This document shows positions 7,885 through 15,352 of a stretch of 33,071 nucleotides of DNA, one piece after another. Under the pieces are notes generated by a model that did no database searches, was not told the origin of the DNA, and saw only the letters and a program-made list of their open reading frames with translations. Each line of letters opens with the position of its first letter. Within the stretch, counting starts at the first letter, position 1. A program made the position numbers and the translations under genes. Source of the stretch: CAG-632 sp963626805 (GTDB lineage Bacteria; Bacillota; Clostridia; Lachnospirales; Lachnospiraceae); contig CAVFXS010000065.1 in the NCBI GenBank assembly GCA_963626805.1, forward strand, positions 1-33,071, written 5' to 3'.

Positions 7885-8010
7885 CTGTCATATACTCCTG
7901 TGGGGCTCTAGAAGCACGTTGGCACTTAGGCTGTGTTCTTTACGGCCTTACGTGCCACTACGTGCTGGCAGATGCGAGAGCTTGCCCCACAGGAGTATAT
8001 GACAAGAAGC
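7885..8010 (+). repeat. structured intergenic element, copy B
   Basis: The second copy of the element, in opposite orientation to copy A. The outer stem is a perfect 19-pair helix (TCATATACTCCTGTGGGGC with its reverse complement). Inside are AGCACGT/ACGTGCT extended by TGGCAC/GTGCCA, a seven-pair stem AGGCTGT/ACGGCCT (one G-U pair) with a seven-base loop, and GGCAGATGCGAGAGCTTGCC. CTACGTGCTGGCAG and CTAGAAGCACGT are identical in both copies. Short ORFs that cross it are by-products of the hairpin. Confidence 0.7.
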
Positions 8011-8086
8011 GGCGACGAGCAGAGTTGTCTCCACAAACCGCGATTTATGAAGGAAAAGAGATGCAAAAAAACTCTGGGTTCATGCG

Positions 8087-8115
8087 GGCGACATCTCACA
8101 TTTATTGTTAAATCC
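8087..8115 (+). repeat. 29-base repeat downstream of structured element B
   Basis: Matches the reverse complement of 7613-7641 at 26 of 29 bases (start GGCGACATCTCA, end TTAAATCC). About 80 bases separate it from element B, whereas its partner is next to element A. The two units therefore differ by an insertion, a deletion or a rearrangement. Confidence 0.75.
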
Positions 8116-8189
8116 GCATTAACGTATAACCGGAGCAGATGGCACTGCCGCTGCCACACAATAAAAATTAATTTTTTAGAAGAACGTGG

Positions 8190-8218
8190 TTGACAAATAT
8201 TTTAATATCTTTTATTAT
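8190..8218 (+). promoter_or_regulatory. SigA promoter of the ptsHI unit
   Basis: A perfect TTGACA (8190-8195), 17 bases, then TATTAT (8213-8218). The predicted start is near 8225, giving an untranslated leader of about 175 bases before ptsH that contains an intrinsic terminator. Confidence 0.88.
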
Positions 8219-8281
8219 GGGAATATAAGCAAGTGATTAACTACATACTCCTATTTGCGGGGTGTAACATTGAGTTGGCAT

Positions 8282-8333
8282 AACCCGGACATGTGAAGAA
8301 TTATAAAGATTTCTTTTCGTGTCCGGGTTTTTT
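8282..8333 (+). terminator. intrinsic terminator inside the ptsH leader (possible attenuator)
   Basis: AACCCGGACA pairs with TGTCCGGGTT and is followed by six T. The inner part (GAAGAA against TTTCTTTTC) can extend the stem. It lies between the only visible promoter and ptsH, so it is either an attenuator or the end of a roughly 105-base small RNA. Confidence 0.85.
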
Positions 8334-8402
8334 AAACTCTATGAATAAAAATCACGGCATCGTCAAAAAACAATATTAAGAAAAAGAAGGGAGAAATGAA
8401 CT

Positions 8403-8660
8403 ATGGTATCATTCAAGTACACAATCACAGACGAGGTAGGAATTCACGCAAGACCGGCAGGAATCTTAGTAAAAGAGGCTAAGAAATATCCTGCAACCAT
8501 TACATTAAAGACAGCAAGGGGCAGCGCAGATGCAAGAAAGCTAATGGCAATCATGGCACTTGGCGTAAAGCAGAATGATGAAGTGACAATTGAAGTAGAA
8601 GGCGAGAACGAGGAACAGACAGCAAAAGAGATTCAGGCATTTTTTGAAGCAAATTTATAA
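8403..8660 (+). CDS. ptsH: phosphocarrier protein HPr
   Basis: An 85-residue HPr of normal size. It receives phosphate from enzyme I on His15 (GIHARPAG) and passes it to sugar-specific EIIA domains. The regulatory region differs: where Firmicutes HPr usually has Ser46, the substrate of HPr kinase, this protein reads ADARKLMAIMALG with Lys46. Seryl phosphorylation at that site, and so the classical HPr-Ser-P/CcpA signal, is not possible through this protein. A GGAG site precedes the ATG. ptsI follows after 20 bases. The presence of a second HPr elsewhere in the genome cannot be judged. Confidence 0.96.
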   Translation: MVSFKYTITDEVGIHARPAGILVKEAKKYPATITLKTARGSADARKLMAIMALGVKQNDEVTIEVEGENEEQTAKEIQAFFEANL

Positions 8661-8680
8661 GCCTGAGAAAGAAGGAGCTT

Positions 8681-10294
8681 ATGGAAAAGTATACGGGAAA
8701 AAAGGTTTTTAACGGGGTTGCGATCGGACCGATTTTCTTCTACTCTAAGGATTTGGGTCAGATTGTGCGAAGACATGTGGAGGATGTTCAGACAGAGCTG
8801 GCACGCTATGAGGCGGCAAAGGAGACTGCGATCGAACAGCTTCAGGAATTATATGAGAAGGCAGTTCAGGAAGTCGGTGAGGTGAATGCACAGGTATTTG
8901 AGGTTCACAGTATGCTGCTGGAGGATGATGATTATAATGATTCGATTACCAATATGATCACATCACAGGAGGTAAATGCAGAGTATGCAGTTGCCATGAC
9001 CGGAGATCATTTTGCTGAAATGTTTGCGAATATGGATGATGAATATTTTCAGGCACGTTCGGCAGATATTAAGGATATTTCCGACCGGGTGGTATCCGTG
9101 CTGACCGGAAAGGGCAGTACCGGAGAGCTGGGGGCCGAGCCGGTGATCGTGGTTGCCGATGATCTGGCACCAAGTGAAACGGTAAAAATGGATAAGAGCA
9201 AGCTTCTGGCATTTGTAACAGAGCATGGTTCTACGAATTCTCATACCGCGATTCTTGCAAGAACCATGGGAATTCCGGCACTGATCGGAATTCAGATTCA
9301 GAAGGATTGGGACGGAAAGCTTGCAATTGTAGACGGTAAAGAAGGAATCCTGTATGTGGATCCGGATGAGACAACGATTCTTGAATACCGGAAACGCAAG
9401 GAAGAAGAGGAAGAACGGAACCGGCTTTATCAGACCATGAAGGGAAAAGAGACTGTGACACAGTCCGGCCAGAAGGTTCATTTATATGCCAATATCGGGA
9501 ATGTATCGGATCTGGCAACCGTGCTGATGAATGATGCGGAAGGAATCGGTCTGTTCCGAAGTGAGTTTATTTATCTGGAGTCCAAGGACTATCCGACAGA
9601 GGAAGAGCAGTTCCAGATTTATAAGCGTGTGGCAGAAACCATGGCTGGCAAGAAGGTCATTATCCGTACACTGGATATCGGTGCCGATAAGCAGGTAGAT
9701 TACTTTGGTCTGGATAAGGAGGACAACCCGGCACTTGGCTTCCGGGCAATCAGAATCTGTCTGTCCAGACCGGAAATATTTAAGACACAGCTTCGCGCAT
9801 TGTTCCGTGCCAGCGCATTCGGAAATATTGCCATTATGTATCCGATGATTACTTCGGTAGAAGAAGTAGAGCAGATCAAAGAGATTTCTGCGCAGGTGAA
9901 GGAAGAGCTGCGGGCAGCAGGCATTCCGATCGGAGAAGTAGAGGAAGGAATCATGATCGAGACGCCGGCAGCGGCGATCATCAGCGATCAGCTTGCAAAG
10001 CATGTAGATTTCTTCAGTATCGGAACGAATGACCTGACACAGTATACACTGGCTATTGATCGCCAGAATCCGAAGCTGGATGCATTCTATAATCCGCATC
10101 ATGAGGCAATTCTCCGACTGATTCGTATGGTTGCAAAGAATGCACATGAGGCAGGCATCTGGGCCGGTATCTGCGGAGAGCTGGGTGCTGATATGGAATT
10201 GACAGGGACATTCCTTGAAATGGGTATCGATGAATTATCAGTATCTCCTGGATGTGTACTTCCGATCCGCCAGATTATCCGGGACACAAAATAA
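8681..10294 (+). CDS. ptsI: phosphoenolpyruvate-protein phosphotransferase, enzyme I
   Basis: A 537-residue enzyme I, somewhat shorter than the usual 570-575. It transfers phosphate from PEP to HPr. The N-terminal part has the HPr-binding helical domain and the phosphohistidine swivel with the active His188 in NSHTAILARTMGIPA. The C-terminal TIM barrel has GIGLFRSEFIYL, RTLDIGADK, NPALGFRAIR and the FSIGTNDLTQYTLAIDR PEP-binding segment, and ends with the usual GICGELGAD region. It forms an operon with ptsH and the HAD gene. Confidence 0.96.
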   Translation: MEKYTGKKVFNGVAIGPIFFYSKDLGQIVRRHVEDVQTELARYEAAKETAIEQLQELYEKAVQEVGEVNAQVFEVHSMLLEDDDYNDSITNMITSQEVNAEYAVAMTGDHFAEMFANMDDEYFQARSADIKDISDRVVSVLTGKGSTGELGAEPVIVVADDLAPSETVKMDKSKLLAFVTEHGSTNSHTAILARTMGIPALIGIQIQKDWDGKLAIVDGKEGILYVDPDETTILEYRKRKEEEEERNRLYQTMKGKETVTQSGQKVHLYANIGNVSDLATVLMNDAEGIGLFRSEFIYLESKDYPTEEEQFQIYKRVAETMAGKKVIIRTLDIGADKQVDYFGLDKEDNPALGFRAIRICLSRPEIFKTQLRALFRASAFGNIAIMYPMITSVEEVEQIKEISAQVKEELRAAGIPIGEVEEGIMIETPAAAIISDQLAKHVDFFSIGTNDLTQYTLAIDRQNPKLDAFYNPHHEAILRLIRMVAKNAHEAGIWAGICGELGADMELTGTFLEMGIDELSVSPGCVLPIRQIIRDTK

Positions 10295-10314
10295 AATAAT
10301 AGAGGATAAATGAT

Positions 10315-11130
10315 ATGAGTAAATTGGTATTTTTTGACATTGATGGAACTTTACTGGACTCTGAAATGCAGGTACCGGAAAGCACAATGCAGGCTCTGCA
10401 TCGATTAAAGGAGAATGGACATAAAATCGCGATTTGCAGTGGCAGACCGTACTCGATCATTTATCCTTTTTTATTGGAGCTGGGGTTTGATGGCGTTGTG
10501 GCATCTGCCGGTGCTTATATCCGGAAAGGAAATGATGTGATCTATCATAGTACACTGGAGCAGTCAAAGCTGCAGGAGCTGGTTGATCTGTTTGAACGGC
10601 ATGGGGCGGCTTATTTTCTGCAGGGATATCCGGGACGCTTCCTGACCGCTGCAAGTAATGCGGTTATGGAACAGGCATTGTCAGGTGGAAAGACGGCTGA
10701 CAGTATCCGGAAGGATATGGTAGTGTGTGAGAATCCGGCTGTGATAAAGGATCTGGAATGTGGTGTATATTTCCATGCGGATGCGACTGTGGATGCGTTA
10801 CAGAAGGAGCTGGATGCGAGGACCGATGGATATTTTAAGCTGACCGGCTGCAGCTTTGGCGACGATATTATTTATTCCGGTGAGATGACGAAGCGGGGAG
10901 TGAATAAGGCTACCGGAATGCAGCGACTGCTCGATTCCATGGGACTGAGCCGGGAGGACTCGGTAGCATTCGGTGATGGTTCCAATGATTATGAGATGAT
11001 CGAATATGCAGAGATTGGAGTTGCAATGGGCAACGGTCTGCCCGGCTTGAAAGCACAGGCAGACTATGTTACCACGGACATTCATGCAGATGGTATCTGG
11101 AATGGACTAAAACATCTGGATTTGATCTAG
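10315..11130 (+). CDS. HAD-superfamily Cof-type phosphatase
   Basis: A 271-residue protein with the HAD catalytic N-terminus FFDIDGTLLDSE (Asp8 nucleophile, Asp10 acid/base), a motif II Ser in ICSGRP, a large C2-type cap in the middle, and the metal-binding GDGSNDYEMIEYA near the end. Cof-type enzymes dephosphorylate sugar phosphates, nucleotides or cofactor phosphates such as FMN and PLP; the substrate here is not predictable. It starts 20 bases after ptsI behind a GAGG site, so it is probably co-transcribed. Its stop is two bases from the stop of the convergent MATE gene, with no terminator between. Confidence 0.9.
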   Translation: MSKLVFFDIDGTLLDSEMQVPESTMQALHRLKENGHKIAICSGRPYSIIYPFLLELGFDGVVASAGAYIRKGNDVIYHSTLEQSKLQELVDLFERHGAAYFLQGYPGRFLTAASNAVMEQALSGGKTADSIRKDMVVCENPAVIKDLECGVYFHADATVDALQKELDARTDGYFKLTGCSFGDDIIYSGEMTKRGVNKATGMQRLLDSMGLSREDSVAFGDGSNDYEMIEYAEIGVAMGNGLPGLKAQADYVTTDIHADGIWNGLKHLDLI

Positions 11131-11132
11131 TA

Positions 11133-12464
11133 TTATTTCTTATTTCCCATATTTTTCCATATAATGAGTGAAAGGATGGCGGTCAGAAGCTCTGTGACAG
11201 GGAAGGACCACCAGACGCCGGCTACTCCTGCAAGCCGGCTTAAAAGAAGGGCTGCAGGCAGCATAATAATGAGATAGCGGGACAGGGAGATCAACAGAGA
11301 TGGAAGGCCCTTTCCCAGTCCTTCCAGAGCACCGGAGCAGGTGACAGAGATGCCTGATATAATGAAGCCGAAGCTGATGATCTGGAGGGCTTTTGCTCCG
11401 GTGGAAACAACGTCCGGATTCTGGGCGAACAGGCCGAAGATCTGCTGAGGCAGGATCAGGGACAGAGCAGTTCCGACCGCCATAATACCCATGATCAGGA
11501 TCAGAGAGATCCGGAAAATCTGTTGCACCCGCTTGGCTTCACCGGCACCGGAATTATAGCCGACCAGTGGACGGATGCCCTGTACCATGCCGTTTGCGGT
11601 CAGGTAGATAAAGGTCTGCAATTTATAATAAATACCGAGAATCAGTACATATTGTCCGGAAAATGCGGTCAGGATCTGATTTAATACGGAAACCTGAACG
11701 GAAGGCAGAGCGGTATTCAGGGTAGCCGGGATTCCGACCTGATATAAACGGCCGATCAGTGACGGTCTCCATTTCAGATATTTAGGGTGCGCATGAACCG
11801 GGATCGGACGCAATGCCAGGATAATAAGATAGAGCGCAAGGGTCAGACACTGACCAATGCCTGTGGCATAAGCGGCACCTCGGATACCCATGGCCGGAAA
11901 AGGACCGATTCCGAAGATCATAAGTGGATCCAGGATAATATTGGTCATACAGCCGCAGATCATACTGAACATGGAAACCTTCATTTTCCCTACTGCCTGA
12001 AACAGCTTCTCGTAGCAGATTCCGACATTTACGAATACTGAAAAAAGAAAGACGCGTCTGGAATAGGTCAGTGCCAGATCCAGAATATCGGTATCTGAGG
12101 TAAACATGCACAGGAATGCGGGCATGATCAGGATACAGATGATGGTTAACAATATGCCGTGAATGAGGCTGAGCAGAACGCCGAAGCTAGCGGCGGTATC
12201 TGCGTCCTCCTGCTTCTCGGCACCCAGAAAATAGGCAATGCTGGCATTGACACCGACACCGAAGCCGATGGCAATGGCATTGATCATATTCTGAATCGGA
12301 AAGACAAGGGATAGTGCGGTCATGGCTTCATCACTGATCTTGGCAACGAAATAACTGTCAACAATATTATAAAGCGAATTCACTGCCATGGAGATCACCA
12401 TAGGAAGCGCCATGGATAGGATCAGTGGCAGGATCTTGCGTTCTTTCATAAATGTCTGGTTCAT
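11133..12464 (-). CDS. MATE family multidrug/sodium antiporter
   Basis: A 443-residue, twelve-segment membrane protein with two homologous halves. The N-terminus, ILPLILSMALPMVISMAVNS followed by a YNIVDSYFVAKI stretch, and a second-half QGIRPLVGYNSGAGE motif are typical of the DinF/NorM-like MATE branch. These proteins export cationic drugs or metabolites against Na+ or H+; the substrate is unknown. ATG 12464 is chosen: AAAGGAG lies five bases before it. A frame extending to 12497 would start inside the leader terminator. The leader carries a terminator within a larger palindrome, which suggests attenuation. Confidence 0.93.
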   Translation of the reverse strand: MNQTFMKERKILPLILSMALPMVISMAVNSLYNIVDSYFVAKISDEAMTALSLVFPIQNMINAIAIGFGVGVNASIAYFLGAEKQEDADTAASFGVLLSLIHGILLTIICILIMPAFLCMFTSDTDILDLALTYSRRVFLFSVFVNVGICYEKLFQAVGKMKVSMFSMICGCMTNIILDPLMIFGIGPFPAMGIRGAAYATGIGQCLTLALYLIILALRPIPVHAHPKYLKWRPSLIGRLYQVGIPATLNTALPSVQVSVLNQILTAFSGQYVLILGIYYKLQTFIYLTANGMVQGIRPLVGYNSGAGEAKRVQQIFRISLILIMGIMAVGTALSLILPQQIFGLFAQNPDVVSTGAKALQIISFGFIISGISVTCSGALEGLGKGLPSLLISLSRYLIIMLPAALLLSRLAGVAGVWWSFPVTELLTAILSLIIWKNMGNKK

Positions 12465-12487
12465 AAAAACTCCTTTCTGCCGGGCAT

Positions 12488-12519
12488 AAAAAAACACATA
12501 ACAGATTCACTGTTATGTG
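12488..12519 (-). terminator. intrinsic terminator in the leader of the MATE gene
   Basis: On the minus strand CACATAACAG and CTGTTATGTG pair around a five-base loop, followed by seven T. It lies downstream of the S66 gene but also downstream of the MATE promoter, so it can act as an attenuator. CCGGGCAT and ATGCCCGG at 12536-12543 and 12480-12487 enclose it as a second, outer stem. Confidence 0.88.
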
Positions 12520-12573
12520 GCGAAAAGATGGCACAATGCCCGGAAAAATCCACAAATGGTTTTAACAATAGTC

Positions 12574-12602
12574 AGACTAGCAGAGAACGTGTTATTTGTC
12601 AA
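12574..12602 (-). promoter_or_regulatory. probable SigA promoter of the MATE gene
   Basis: On the minus strand a perfect TTGACA (12602-12597) overlaps the S66 stop codon. Seventeen bases on is TAGTCT, with a TG one base upstream (extended -10). Only three of six -10 bases match. The predicted leader is about 100 bases and contains the terminator. Confidence 0.55.
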
Positions 12603-13444
12603 CACAATTCATAGTAAGAACCAATGCGGATCGCACGGGCATCGGAGCCGTGACCGATCTCTGCGGTTTTGGCAATCGGCACCTGTGGGCCGGCGAAGTT
12701 ACGGACCAGAGTCGGCATGTCCGGAACATAGCCATGACGTTCCATGGTTGTGAAAGTGCCGAGCAGGATTCCGTTCACGGACTGAAAAGCACCCAGTTGC
12801 TCCAACTGGCTTAAATAAGTGATCATCTGCGGGATTCTGCCACCCAGAGCCTCCAGCAGAAGAATCTTACCGCTTAGATCCGGGAAATAAGGAGTTCCTG
12901 CAAGTTTCAGAAAACAACGGATATTTCCGCCGACAACAGTACCGGACATAGAAGTACCCTGCAGAAAATCATAGGAAAAATGAAACAGCTCCTCTTCATT
13001 CTGGAAATGCGCCTGTTGTAAAGCAGCGTCATCACCGGTCAGATTCCGGATCTGGTAAAGAACGGAAGGCTTCCCTGTCCGGGTATAGATTGCATTGATA
13101 ATGGTTGTCAGGTCACTATAGCCCCAGAAGGTGGCAGAACTCTCCCGGATCTCGTCATAATTCAGGTGAATGAGAACCTCATTCGCTATATCTCCGCCGG
13201 AAATATCATAGATATTCCGGATTTCCGGATCATTGAAAAGCTGCATGAGGGCATCTGCACGGTCTGTTCCGCTGCCGGACAGACCACATTCATCCGAGAA
13301 AAGATACGGACTGCAGACAGACTCCTGTTCCAGATCGCGGAGAGTCTGCTGTAGAACAGCAAGCTCCGGGCGGAAGCTTGCCGGGTGTGGGTTGGAGCAG
13401 GCGGTAATGCCGACCTTAATGGGAGAAACAGTCTGTGAAATCAA
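12599..13444 (-). CDS. S66 family LD-carboxypeptidase-like protein
   Basis: About 281 residues. Members of peptidase family S66 cut the L-Lys/D-Ala bond of muropeptides in the cytoplasm or confer microcin C resistance. Visible parts are the KVGITACSNP first strand, an ISGGDIANEVL loop, the nucleophile Ser110 in WGYSDLT, the Glu in LLLEALGG and the His in IGHGSDARA, in the correct order for the Ser-Glu-His triad. The start is uncertain. TTG 13444 has GAGGTG seven bases upstream and gives a family-like N-terminus; ATG 13459 and a frame extending to 13549 are open but have no good site. The function in peptidoglycan recycling is inferred. Confidence 0.85.
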   Translation of the reverse strand: MISQTVSPIKVGITACSNPHPASFRPELAVLQQTLRDLEQESVCSPYLFSDECGLSGSGTDRADALMQLFNDPEIRNIYDISGGDIANEVLIHLNYDEIRESSATFWGYSDLTTIINAIYTRTGKPSVLYQIRNLTGDDAALQQAHFQNEEELFHFSYDFLQGTSMSGTVVGGNIRCFLKLAGTPYFPDLSGKILLLEALGGRIPQMITYLSQLEQLGAFQSVNGILLGTFTTMERHGYVPDMPTLVRNFAGPQVPIAKTAEIGHGSDARAIRIGSYYELC

Positions 13445-13582
13445 AATCCGGCACCTCATTTCTATCATAGTAAACATAATAATTGAAGAAACAGATCTCT
13501 GTCTGTAAACAAGCGTAGCATAGATGATTCGTAAATTCAATCCAAACAAAAATGAAGAAAAACTGACAGATCGGAGAATGAA

Positions 13583-13610
13583 TTGACATAAGGATGGAAT
13601 ATGCTATATT
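13583..13610 (+). promoter_or_regulatory. SigA promoter of the lipoprotein-like gene
   Basis: TTGACA (13583-13588), 16 bases, TATATT (13605-13610) preceded by TGC (extended -10). It is 60 bases upstream of the ATG at 13671. Confidence 0.75.
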
Positions 13611-13670
13611 GGAATTACAGGTAATTATTCGAAATGGTTACGGACATAAAGGTTCAAGGAGAGGAAGCAT

Positions 13671-14384
13671 ATGAGAAGATTAGGTATATGGAAATCAGTA
13701 ATGATGACGGGAATGCTGGTAACGGGCATGGGACTGACGTGTTCCTGTGGACTGCAGTCCGTACAGCCGGAGATGGAAATGGTAGGATATGAGGAGAAGA
13801 CCACTGGGTCAGACAGTCAGGAGCAGGCATCCGACAGTACGGCAAGTGAAGAAAATAAGCAGGATAAGACGGAAGGAAATGCAGACAAGGCAACAGAGGA
13901 AACGGTCGCTATCACAGAGGAGGAATTAAGACATTTAATTGATGAGAATATAAAGTGCCATTTGTGGATTGTATGTGGTGGTATGCCGATAGATCCGACG
14001 GCGGATGAATCACAGAATGAGAGACTGGTCGATCGTAGCCTGTTTGCAGATTATGCTTCTTTTGAAACCTATATTCGTTCTGTATATTGTAAAGAAGAGG
14101 CAGATCATCTGTTGTATAATTTCCCAATGGAAGGTGTGCAGAAATTTTTTAACAAGGATGGCATGCTTTATTTTGATTTGAATTATGACGGCGGTAAGGG
14201 ATATTATGTTAATTGGGAGAATTATACCGTAACGATTGATTCTGTGGATGGAGATAGCTGTACATTTACGGTAACGGCAAGTGTGGAATGGCCGTCAGAT
14301 GAACCACAGGTAGAGCCGTATACGGTGACAACAACAGCGGTATTAGAGAATGGAAGCTGGGTGCTGTCAGAGCTGTTTGAGTAA
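13671..14384 (+). CDS. probable secreted lipoprotein of unknown function
   Basis: A 237-residue protein. Residues 1-27 are a signal peptide ending in LTCSCG, with a non-ideal lipobox (Ser at -1, Cys at -2). A Ser/Glu/Thr/Lys-rich linker of about 45 residues follows. The globular part (about 80-237) has a helical TEEELRHLIDENI start, then alternating strands YYVNWENYTVTIDSVDGD and CTFTVTASVEW, and ends GSWVLSELFE. The fold resembles small NTF2-like or IseA-like periplasmic domains. I do not recognise it with confidence. AGGAGAGG precedes the ATG, and a good promoter lies upstream. The next gene follows about 90 bases later on the same strand. Confidence 0.8.
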   Translation: MRRLGIWKSVMMTGMLVTGMGLTCSCGLQSVQPEMEMVGYEEKTTGSDSQEQASDSTASEENKQDKTEGNADKATEETVAITEEELRHLIDENIKCHLWIVCGGMPIDPTADESQNERLVDRSLFADYASFETYIRSVYCKEEADHLLYNFPMEGVQKFFNKDGMLYFDLNYDGGKGYYVNWENYTVTIDSVDGDSCTFTVTASVEWPSDEPQVEPYTVTTTAVLENGSWVLSELFE

Positions 14385-14476
14385 GAAATTAGATGCGGAA
14401 ATCAGACCTGTACTTTACAAGAAAGCGAAAAAAAGGTAAGATAGGACTAATCAATCATATTAGGGAGGGTTATTTC

Positions 14477-15118
14477 ATGGAAGAAAATGCAATGAAAGTA
14501 TATTCACAATATAGCAACCTGTTATCAGTAAAAATTATGCCGGGACACTTTGCAACGAATCATTCCCATATTAACTACTATATGGATATGACAACGTTGA
14601 AGACCAGACAGAAGGAAGCACAGGCAGCAGCGAAAGCAATTGTACATGAATATGTTACAAGTACAGTCGTAGATACAATTGTATGTATGGATGGTACTGA
14701 AGTTGTCGGAGCGTATCTGGCAGAGGAGCTGACCGCAGCCGGATTCATGTCTATGAATGCACATCAGACGATTTATGTAGTATCACCGGAGCTGAACTCC
14801 ATGGGTCAGCTGGTATTCCGTGATAATCTGCAGCCAATGATCCGTGGTAAGCATGTACTGCTTCTGCTGGCAACTGCAACCACCGGACGTACCATTGAGC
14901 GGGCACTGGAATGTATTGAATATTATGGCGGAAGCGTAGCGGGCGTATCTGCATTGTTCTCCGCAACCGAAGAAATCGGCGGAAAGGAAATCCACTCCAT
15001 CTTCAAGATGTCCGACTTCCCGGAATATAAAACCTATCAGCATAGCGAATGCCCATACTGCAAAGCAGGACAGAAAATAGATGCCATCGTCAACAGCTAT
15101 GGATACATGAAACTCTGA
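14477..15118 (+). CDS. orotate-phosphoribosyltransferase-like protein
   Basis: A 213-residue protein with a type I PRTase look: an N-terminal hood region, VDTIVCMDGTEVVGAYLAEEL, and a PRPP-loop region LLLLATATTGRTIERALE. The PRPP motif usually has two acidic residues before the small residues and TG; here Leu-Ala-Thr-Ala replaces them, so binding of ribose hydroxyls may differ or catalysis may be lost. The C-terminus has a CPYC pair. ATG 14477 is preferred, with GGAGGG seven bases upstream; the frame is open to 14393. It could be a nucleobase salvage enzyme, a regulator or a degenerate relative. A perfect terminator follows. Confidence 0.75.
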   Translation: MEENAMKVYSQYSNLLSVKIMPGHFATNHSHINYYMDMTTLKTRQKEAQAAAKAIVHEYVTSTVVDTIVCMDGTEVVGAYLAEELTAAGFMSMNAHQTIYVVSPELNSMGQLVFRDNLQPMIRGKHVLLLLATATTGRTIERALECIEYYGGSVAGVSALFSATEEIGGKEIHSIFKMSDFPEYKTYQHSECPYCKAGQKIDAIVNSYGYMKL

Positions 15119-15131
15119 GCCTTGCAAGGAT

Positions 15132-15189
15132 AAAAAAGAACAGGGGCGGAAATGAACATATATGCTCATTTCCGCCCCTGTTCTTTTTT
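15132..15189. terminator. bidirectional intrinsic terminator
   Basis: A perfect 24-pair stem: AAAAAAGAACAGGGGCGG plus AAATGA on one side and its reverse complement on the other, loop of ten bases. A and T runs flank it on both sides. It separates the PRTase-like gene from the convergent aminotransferase and is immediately followed by the GC-rich tandem repeat. Confidence 0.93.
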
Positions 15190-15198
15190 AGACTTATA

Positions 15199-15349
15199 GG
15201 GCGAAGCCCTACACCGAGCCGCGAGGCGAGGTGAGCAAGGCTCATTACAAGGGGCGAAGCCCTCCGAGCCGCGAGGCGAGGTGAGCAAGGCTCATTACAA
15301 GGCGAAGCCCTCCGAGCCGTGAGGCGAGGTGAGCAAGGCTCATTACAAG
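15199..15349. repeat. three tandem copies of a GC-rich 49-53-base repeat
   Basis: Copies start at 15199, 15252 and 15301. Each reads GGCGAAGCCCT, CCGAGCCGCGAGGCGAG, GTGAGCAAGGCTCATTACAA with few differences; copy 1 has an extra ACA and copy 3 has a T in GCCGTGAGG. Each unit can fold GGGC-GAA-GCCC and GAGCC/GGCTC. There is no coding potential and no CRISPR-like spacer. A shortened relative lies at 27484-27512. Confidence 0.92.
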
Positions 15350-15352
15350 CCT

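Noticed and set aside
7500..8193. Several 75-96-codon ORFs on both strands between the FMN riboswitch and ptsH
   Set aside because: They overlap the inverted structured elements, mirror each other across hairpins, lack ribosome binding sites and have no protein-like composition.
12464..12567. Leader peptide in the MATE leader
   Set aside because: The only open frame starts with TTG, has no ribosome binding site and runs through the terminator stem into the MATE gene in another frame.
15199..15349. CRISPR array
   Set aside because: The units are contiguous and nearly identical over their full length, so there are no unique spacers, and no cas gene is nearby.
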